A stretch of 11,452 nucleotides of DNA, from NCBI GenBank assembly GCA_947177695.1, contig CAMWVO010000028.1, forward strand, positions 1 through 11,452. The letters are read 5' to 3'. The position numbers and the translations under genes are program-made. The notes beneath the pieces are model-generated. The model was not told the DNA's origin, ran no database searches, and saw nothing but the letters and a program-made list of their open reading frames with translations. Source of the stretch: an uncultured Clostridia bacterium. GTDB lineage: Bacteria; Bacillota; Clostridia; Oscillospirales; Ruminococcaceae. Of the stretch, positions 7,615-11,452 are shown piece after piece (position 1 is the stretch's first letter; every line of letters starts with the position of its first letter).

Positions 7615-7643
7615 AATATATCATTTTTGGGGAGGTTTGTCAA
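7615..7643 (-). promoter_or_regulatory. Sigma-A-type promoter of the APH kinase operon
   Basis: On the minus strand a perfect TTGACA (7643-7638) is separated by exactly 17 bases from TATATT (7620-7615), 5/6 to consensus. Transcription should begin near 7608 and read through the leader ORF into the kinase gene. This is the best promoter match in the window. Confidence 0.85.
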
Positions 7644-7684
7644 TGTGTGCGCAGTTTTGTTTCCATAATAATTATACTGCAAAG

Positions 7685-7707
7685 CATTATTCCTGTCAAG
7701 AATAATG
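7685..7707. promoter_or_regulatory. LysR-box-like dyad (T-N11-A)
   Basis: Perfect inverted repeat CATTATTC (7685-7692) - 7 bases - GAATAATG (7700-7707). It contains T7690-N11-A7702, the LysR-family recognition pattern. The centre (7696) is about 66 bases upstream of the expected transcription start of the hydrolase operon, the usual place for a LysR recognition site. It is also about 88 bases upstream of the kinase operon start on the other strand. Confidence 0.55.
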
Positions 7708-7726
7708 AGAAATAAAAAACAGGTAT

Positions 7727-7755
7727 TAGACATATTGACCAATGCGTGGTATACT
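7727..7755 (+). promoter_or_regulatory. Promoter of the hydrolase/acetyltransferase/reductase operon
   Basis: TAGACA (7727-7732, 5/6) and TATACT (7750-7755, 5/6) are separated by 17 bases. The expected transcription start near 7762 lies only about 7 bases before the 162-base foldback element, which therefore forms nearly the whole 5' UTR. A TTGACC at 7735-7740 was discounted because it is only 9 bases from the -10. Confidence 0.7.
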
Positions 7756-7768
7756 AATATCAGAACTT

Positions 7769-7930
7769 AGAACCTGTCTTCATAAGATATGCGTGCGAAT
7801 TTTGGGTAAGATTTTGTCGATGACAAGGCAAAAATCCGCAGGAATACGCGGGTATTTCAAGGATTTTTAACGCCGTCAGCGGCAAAAGATTACCCAAAAG
7901 ACGTGTGCATATATTGTGAAGACAGGTTCT
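7769..7930 (+). repeat. 162-base full-length foldback element in the 5' UTR (MITE-like or structured RNA)
   Basis: The ends form a perfect 14-base inverted repeat: AGAACCTGTCTTCA (7769-7782) and TGAAGACAGGTTCT (7917-7930). Pairing continues inward nearly without break: ATATGC/GCATAT extended by three G-U pairs, TTTTGGGTAA/TTACCCAAAA (7800-7809 with 7890-7899), TTTTGTCG/CGGCAAAA, AAAAATCC/GGATTTTT (7830-7837 with 7861-7868) and GGAATAC/GTATTTC, closing on a GCGG loop at 7848-7851, the exact centre. By hand count about 68 pairs form, six of them G-U on the plus strand; these would be A-C mismatches on the minus strand. No coding potential and no clear target-site duplication are seen. It could be a dispersed miniature element that settled here, a regulatory leader RNA, or both. 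Confidence 0.8.
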
Positions 7931-7947
7931 GACAGGAGGCGTTTAAA

Positions 7948-8205
7948 ATGGCGGAAGCGTCCGACAGATACGGCATTATTTTTCAAAATCTTTCCGACGC
8001 AGGCTGTGAAAAGGAGACGGCAGAAAGGTGCACGGAGCTTATTCTTGCGGAAAAATACGAACAGGCTCTTGCACTCATAAAGCCGCAGAAAAAACGTCTG
8101 CTTGAAGAGATACACGCAAATCAAAAGCGGGTGGACAGTCTTGATTTTCTTGTTTACAAGATTGAGAAATTATGTCCCCCGTGTCGATTAAAGAAAGGTT
8201 GGTAA
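7948..8205 (+). CDS. Small helical protein of unknown function
   Basis: An 85-residue soluble protein, first gene of the operon. The ATG follows AGGAGG (7934-7939) by 8 bases. The sequence is almost entirely helical. Residues 1-45 are a short helical part with AGCEKETAERCTELILAEKY, and residues 46-75 are a charged amphipathic helix (KPQKKRLLEEIHANQKRVDS followed by LDFLVYKIEK) of the kind that forms coiled coils or caps another helix. There are four cysteines, two in CPPC near the C-terminus (residues 76-79), a spacing seen in thiol-active or metal-binding sites, though here the segment has no thioredoxin fold. It has no DNA-binding motif. It lies 4 bases before the hydrolase gene and is probably translationally coupled to it, so a role as partner or regulator of the enzymes is plausible but unproven. 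Confidence 0.75.
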   Translation: MAEASDRYGIIFQNLSDAGCEKETAERCTELILAEKYEQALALIKPQKKRLLEEIHANQKRVDSLDFLVYKIEKLCPPCRLKKGW

Positions 8206-8209
8206 TCTT

Positions 8210-9205
8210 ATGGCAAACATTGAAAAGCTCGAACTTACAAACGAATGGGATAAGACTTTCCCGAGAAGCGAAAAGGTTGACCACAGCAAGGTAACGTTCC
8301 ATAACCGCTATGGAATTACGCTGGCGGCAGATATGTACGTACCTAAAAATGCTGACGGAAAGCTTGCGGCGATCGCTGTCTGCGGACCGTTCGGCGCGGT
8401 AAAGGAGCAGTCTGCGGGACTGTACGCCCAGACAATGGCGGAACGGGGGTTCCTCACTATTGCGTTTGACCCGTCCTTTACGGGAGAAAGCGGCGGTGCT
8501 CCAAGATATATGGCTTCCCCCGACATAAATACCGAGGACTTTCAGGCGGCGGTGGATTTTCTGTTCGTTCAGGAAAATGTTTACCCCGAGCGTATCGGCG
8601 TTATCGGAATATGCGGCTGGGGAGGAATGGCTCTGAACGTTGCCGCCCTTGACACACGCATAAAGGCGACAGTCGCTTCCACAATGTACGATATGAGCAG
8701 GGTAAATGCAAAGGGATATTTTGACGAGGGAGACAGTCCCGACGTCCGCTATGAGACAAAAAAGGCTCTTAATGCGCAGCGCATTGCCGACTACAAAAGC
8801 GGCAGCTATGAGCTTGGCGGCGGAGTTGTTGACCCATTGCCCGACGACGCTCCTTTCTTTGTAAAGGATTATTACGATTACTACAAAACCAAAAGAGGCT
8901 ATCATGTTCGCTCTCTCAATTCCAACGGCGGCTGGAACAAGACAGGCTGTATGTCGTTCCTCAATCAGCCTATTCTTTGCTACAGCAATGAGATACGAAG
9001 TGCGGTACTTGTTATCCACGGCGAAAAAGCTCACTCCTGTTATTTCAGCAAAGACGCTTTTGCAAATATGATGAACGGCAATCCCTGTCCCGAAAACAAG
9101 GAGCTGCTTATTATCCCGGGCGCTGTGCATACCGATCTGTACGACAGAACAGACATTATCCCATTTGATAAAATGGAGCAGTTTTTCAAAGATAATCTGA
9201 AATAA
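8210..9205 (+). CDS. Alpha/beta hydrolase with Cys nucleophile (YcjY/dienelactone-hydrolase-like)
   Basis: A 331-residue cytoplasmic alpha/beta hydrolase. After an N-terminal strand region with GITLAADMYVP (35-45), the core carries AVCGPFGAVKEQ (oxyanion region, about 56-66) and FDPSFTGESGG (86-96). The nucleophile elbow is G133-I-C135-G-W, followed by VLVIHGEKAHS (266-276; acid candidate E272) and GAVHTDLYD (304-312; catalytic H307). The elbow has Cys where most lipases and esterases have Ser, as in dienelactone hydrolase. The family (COG1073, E. coli YcjY relatives) includes ester and lactone hydrolases of mostly unknown substrate. The ATG has AAAGG 11 bases upstream and lies 4 bases after the small protein gene. 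Neighbours suggest a role in processing a small ester or carbonyl compound. The substrate is not deducible. Confidence 0.88.
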   Translation: MANIEKLELTNEWDKTFPRSEKVDHSKVTFHNRYGITLAADMYVPKNADGKLAAIAVCGPFGAVKEQSAGLYAQTMAERGFLTIAFDPSFTGESGGAPRYMASPDINTEDFQAAVDFLFVQENVYPERIGVIGICGWGGMALNVAALDTRIKATVASTMYDMSRVNAKGYFDEGDSPDVRYETKKALNAQRIADYKSGSYELGGGVVDPLPDDAPFFVKDYYDYYKTKRGYHVRSLNSNGGWNKTGCMSFLNQPILCYSNEIRSAVLVIHGEKAHSCYFSKDAFANMMNGNPCPENKELLIIPGAVHTDLYDRTDIIPFDKMEQFFKDNLK

Positions 9206-9229
9206 AATTGCAGAAAGGAAATTTCTCCA

Positions 9230-9814
9230 ATGACAATAAATGAAGTAATAGCAGGCTTCTGCGACAACCCGCCCGAAAATGCAGAGCGTGACAAATACGC
9301 TCAGGAACTTTTTCAAGAGGCAATAAAAATCGGCATGGAATTGAATAATCAGTATCATACTCCCGATGAAATTCGCAAAATTATGGGACGGCTCACAGGC
9401 AGAAAAATTGACGATAAATTCCGTATGTTCCCGCCGTTTTACACGGACTTCGGCAAAAATATCAAAATAGGCAGGGACGTTTTTATCAATTCGGGTTGTC
9501 ATTTTCAGGATCAGGGCGGGATTGAGATCGGCGACAGTGCGCTTATCGGGCACAACGTCGTACTTGCCACAATAAACCACGACTTAAATCCCTCAATGAA
9601 CAGGGTCAACCACTATGCTCCCATAAAAATCGGAAAGCACGTCTGGATAGGTTCAAACGCAACTGTTTTGCATGGTGTTACTATCGGTGACTGGTCGGTG
9701 GTTGCGGCGGGGGCTGTGGTAACAAAGGACGTTCCGCCAATGACCGTTGTAGGCGGAGTTCCCGCAAAAATACTGAAAACAATTTCGGAAAACGATAAGG
9801 AAAGGGAAAATTAA
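9230..9814 (+). CDS. Hexapeptide-repeat sugar O-acetyltransferase (maltose/galactoside acetyltransferase-like)
   Basis: A 194-residue acyltransferase of the left-handed beta-helix family, close in length and layout to maltose, galactoside and nodulation (NodL) acetyltransferases. Residues 1-60 form the helical N-terminal cap typical of that subgroup. Residues 75-180 are the hexapeptide-repeat helix (KIGRDVFINSGCHF, IEIGDSALIGHNVVL, IKIGKHVWIGSNATVLHGVT, IGDWSVVAAGAVVTKDVPP). The catalytic histidine is H117 in TINHDLNP, and VGGVPAKILK near the end is the usual acetyl-CoA-side motif. These enzymes move an acetyl group from acetyl-CoA to a sugar hydroxyl in the cytoplasm as trimers. AAAGGAA (9214-9220) precedes the ATG by 9 bases, and the gene starts 24 bases after the hydrolase stop. 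The exact acceptor is unknown. Confidence 0.9.
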   Translation: MTINEVIAGFCDNPPENAERDKYAQELFQEAIKIGMELNNQYHTPDEIRKIMGRLTGRKIDDKFRMFPPFYTDFGKNIKIGRDVFINSGCHFQDQGGIEIGDSALIGHNVVLATINHDLNPSMNRVNHYAPIKIGKHVWIGSNATVLHGVTIGDWSVVAAGAVVTKDVPPMTVVGGVPAKILKTISENDKEREN

Positions 9815-9815
9815 A

Positions 9816-10835
9816 ATGAAAAAGTTTTTTGATTTAGTTCTGACCTTTTCCCTTGCTTTTACAATGACAGCCTGCGGAAATTCCGCACAGGAGGTTACTG
9901 CGGAAAATTCGGCAGCAGCGGCAACAAGTGCAAAAACGAGTACTGCCGTTCCCGAAAAAGCGGAAAGCAAGTCCGAAAGCAAACCGGAAAGGCAGGAGGA
10001 AAATCCCTTGAAAAATAATATCGAATTTGATTTTGAGACAAAAACCGTCACCCTCAACAGCGGCTATGAAATGCCGATTTACGGTCTCGGCACTTACAGT
10101 CTTACAGGCGAGGAATGTGTCAGATCCGTGACGGCGGCTCTGGAAAACGGCGTGCGGCTTATTGACACGGCATATATGTACCACAACGAGGAAAGTGTTG
10201 GCGAGGCTGTCCGAAATTCGGGAATTCCCCGTGAGGAAATTTTCGTTGTTACAAAGCTTTATCCAAACCAATTTTCAGATCCGGAAGCAGCTATCGAGCA
10301 GGCTCTTGAAAAGCTTGATATTGAGTACATTGATATGATGCTTCTGCACCACCCTGGCACGGACGATGTAAAGGCGTACAAGGCTATGGAAAACGCCGTA
10401 AGCGAGGGAAAGATACGCTCCATAGGCTTGTCGAACTGGTACGTTGAAGAGCTTGAGGACTTTCTGCCGCAGGTAAGCATTACTCCCGCTCTTGTGCAGA
10501 ATGAGATACATCCTTACTATCAGGAGAATGATGTTATACCCTACATTCACGACCTTGGTATCGTTGTGCAGGGCTGGTATCCTCTCGGCGGCAGAGGGTA
10601 TACAAAGGAGCTTCTTGGGGACGAGGTCATTTCCGAAATTGCAGAAGCCCATGGCAAATCCTCGGCGCAGGTGATACTGCGGTGGAATCTGCAAAAGGGT
10701 GTTGTAGTAATTCCCGGATCGAGCAATCCCGACCACATCAAGGAAAATACCGAGCTGTTTGATTTTGAACTTACCGACGGGGAAATGGAAAAAATAAACG
10801 CTCTTGACCGAAATGAAAAGCACGACTGGTACTAA
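9816..10835 (+). CDS. Aldo-keto reductase with N-terminal lipoprotein signal
   Basis: A 339-residue protein in two parts. Residues 1-20 form a lipoprotein signal (MKKFF, a hydrophobic stretch, then MTAC with C20 as the lipidation site), followed by an A/S/E/K-rich tether to about residue 66. Residues 67-339 are a complete NADPH-dependent aldo-keto reductase of the YvgN/2,5-diketogluconate reductase type. Its tetrad is D117, Y122, K147 and H178, with GLSNW (204-208) and IPGSSNPDHIKEN in the cofactor site. A full reductase with a lipoprotein anchor is odd, because NADPH is not normally supplied outside the membrane. A TTG at 10008-10010 (codon 65) is in frame, 8 bases after AGGAGG (9994-9999), and would give a 275-residue cytoplasmic enzyme of standard length. 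The gene starts 1 base after the acetyltransferase stop. The M at -3 makes the lipobox slightly atypical. The substrate is unknown. Confidence 0.88.
   Translation: MKKFFDLVLTFSLAFTMTACGNSAQEVTAENSAAAATSAKTSTAVPEKAESKSESKPERQEENPLKNNIEFDFETKTVTLNSGYEMPIYGLGTYSLTGEECVRSVTAALENGVRLIDTAYMYHNEESVGEAVRNSGIPREEIFVVTKLYPNQFSDPEAAIEQALEKLDIEYIDMMLLHHPGTDDVKAYKAMENAVSEGKIRSIGLSNWYVEELEDFLPQVSITPALVQNEIHPYYQENDVIPYIHDLGIVVQGWYPLGGRGYTKELLGDEVISEIAEAHGKSSAQVILRWNLQKGVVVIPGSSNPDHIKENTELFDFELTDGEMEKINALDRNEKHDWY
9994..10010 (+). promoter_or_regulatory. Internal ribosome binding site and TTG start inside the reductase gene
   Basis: AGGAGG (9994-9999), 8 bases, then TTG (10008-10010) in frame with the reductase, exactly at the border between tether and catalytic domain. 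Spacing and strength are ideal for initiation in Firmicutes. It could be used in addition to the ATG at 9816, or be a relic of an older gene start. Because AGGAGG here also encodes Gln-Glu-Glu codons within an E-rich tether, chance remains possible. Confidence 0.45.
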
Positions 10836-10849
10836 GGAAGCTTTAGGTA

Positions 10850-10883
10850 TAAACGGCTATGGAACCGAATCCATAGCCGTTTA
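10850..10883 (+). terminator. Hairpin terminator after the hydrolase operon
   Basis: Perfect 13-base stem TAAACGGCTATGG (10850-10862) / CCATAGCCGTTTA (10871-10883) with an 8-base loop, 14 bases after the reductase stop. The T-tail is very short (TTTAAC), so it may be a weak or protein-assisted terminator, or act in both directions. Confidence 0.65.
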
Positions 10884-10948
10884 ACACAATCCGCTGCATT
10901 TGTCATTATAACGATATTTATAAATACTTCCAAAGGCTGCAAATTTTC

Positions 10949-10995
10949 AGAGCTTGTTCTCACAGGCATATGACGTACCTGTAAGAACAAGCTCT
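10949..10995. terminator. Long hairpin at the convergent junction
   Basis: AGAGCTTGTTCT (10949-10960) pairs with AGAACAAGCTCT (10984-10995); after one C-A mismatch ACAGG pairs with CCTGT, leaving an 11-base loop. It lies 15 bases after the stop of the minus-strand gene and is probably its terminator, though no strong T-run follows on either strand. A small palindromic repeat element is an alternative. Confidence 0.5.
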
Positions 10996-11010
10996 TATTC
11001 TCGGTAAATA

Positions 11011-11452
11011 TCAGCTGTAAATATCAACTATCGCTTTGCTCCAATGATCAGCAATTTCAGCGCACATTTCAAAATCGCCGTTTTTCGCCGCTTCCTGCAA
11101 GCTCTCAAAATAGGACTTGCTGATACCCGAATACGGGAATGAGTTTTTCGCCATTTTTTCTATAACATCGTCCACTTCAAGAGTGTCAAATTTGTCCAGA
11201 GCGTTTTGCAGGTCTCCCAGCATATGAATGACCTTATCGCCGTCGGAAATGGAATTGACAAGGATCGTGCCCCACTGGTTGACGATATTCAGACAGTCGT
11301 CAATATTGCTTTCTTCCGCCGATTTTTTCAGCTGTTCAAAGAAAAGCGCGTTTTCATCGGGATATTTGAACTTCGACATTTCCTCAATAACTTCGTCGAT
11401 CTGAAGCGTGTCGAATTCGTCGAGAGCCATCTGCATTTTTTCAAGCATAGCC
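11011..11452 (-). CDS. C-terminal fragment of a larger protein with a tandem helical repeat
   Basis: The frame is open to the window edge and ends with TGA at 11011-11013, so only the last 146 residues or so are seen; the apparent ATG at 11446-11448 is probably internal because the codon before it is also sense. The visible part holds two copies of a unit of about 70 residues. Each starts with ML, then LQ/MQ, ALD, FDTL and VIE(K/E)M, and ends with a helix containing C and a conserved W (NQWGTILV in the first, DHWSKAIV in the second). All-helical acidic units of this kind occur at the C-terminus of hybrid sensor kinases with Hpt-like modules in Clostridia. That identification is a weak inference, because no catalytic or phosphoacceptor domain is in view. 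Confidence 0.65.
   Translation of the reverse strand, partial: AMLEKMQMALDEFDTLQIDEVIEEMSKFKYPDENALFFEQLKKSAEESNIDDCLNIVNQWGTILVNSISDGDKVIHMLGDLQNALDKFDTLEVDDVIEKMAKNSFPYSGISKSYFESLQEAAKNGDFEMCAEIADHWSKAIVDIYS

Noticed and set aside
7769..7930. The foldback element as an insertion sequence or CRISPR unit
   Set aside because: It has no transposase gene, no spacer-repeat pattern and no clear target-site duplication. It is too short for an autonomous element, so only a MITE-like or RNA interpretation is kept.
8075..9580. A 501-codon open frame on the minus strand opposite the hydrolase and acetyltransferase genes
   Set aside because: It lies antisense to two genes with clear family motifs, has no recognisable domain, and spans the boundary of both genes. 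Long antisense frames commonly arise as mirrors of the codon use of the real genes.

Overview
The window looks like chromosomal DNA of a gut-type Clostridia (Firmicutes), most like Ruminococcus or another Oscillospiraceae. The reasons are strong AGGAGG-type ribosome binding sites, sigma-A-like promoters, a BlaI/M56 regulatory pair, a LysR regulator, hydrolase and aldo-keto reductase genes of a kind common in these bacteria, and intermediate base composition. This placement is inference from gene style; no marker gene is present.

Layout. (1) Positions 119-4637, plus strand: a two-gene operon of a BlaI/MecI-family repressor and an unusually large M56 (BlaR1/MecR1-type) membrane metalloprotease. 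Its promoter is overlapped by two perfect operator-like dyads and a hairpin terminator follows. The M56 protein has no penicillin-binding sensor; instead about 1,040 residues outside the membrane are built from repeated modules. (2) 4916-5797, minus strand: a LysR-type regulator. (3) 5948-7643, minus strand: an operon with a consensus promoter, a 15-codon leader ORF, an aminoglycoside-phosphotransferase-fold kinase and a ParB-like-fold protein, closed by a hairpin terminator. (4) 7685-10883, plus strand: a four-gene operon of a small helical protein, a Cys-nucleophile alpha/beta hydrolase, a hexapeptide-repeat acetyltransferase and an aldo-keto reductase that starts as a lipoprotein. (5) 11011-11452, minus strand: the C-terminal end of a gene that runs out of the window, carrying a tandem repeat of about 70 residues.

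The most interesting stretch is 7517-7947, between the divergent kinase and hydrolase operons. It holds a leader peptide on one side. On the other it holds a LysR-box-like dyad centred about 66 bases before the predicted transcription start, then a 162-base element that folds on itself over its whole length and makes up almost the entire 5' UTR of the hydrolase operon. Its non-Watson-Crick pairs are all G-U when read as plus-strand RNA, and its closing arm sits directly against the ribosome binding site, where part of the arm sequence is duplicated.

How the parts may work together (inference): the M56 protease senses something outside the cell and triggers loss of BlaI repression of its own operon. 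The LysR protein is a candidate regulator of the hydrolase/acetyltransferase/reductase operon, which looks like a small set for modifying carbonyl, ester and hydroxyl compounds. No mobile-element protein, tRNA, rRNA or CRISPR array was seen.
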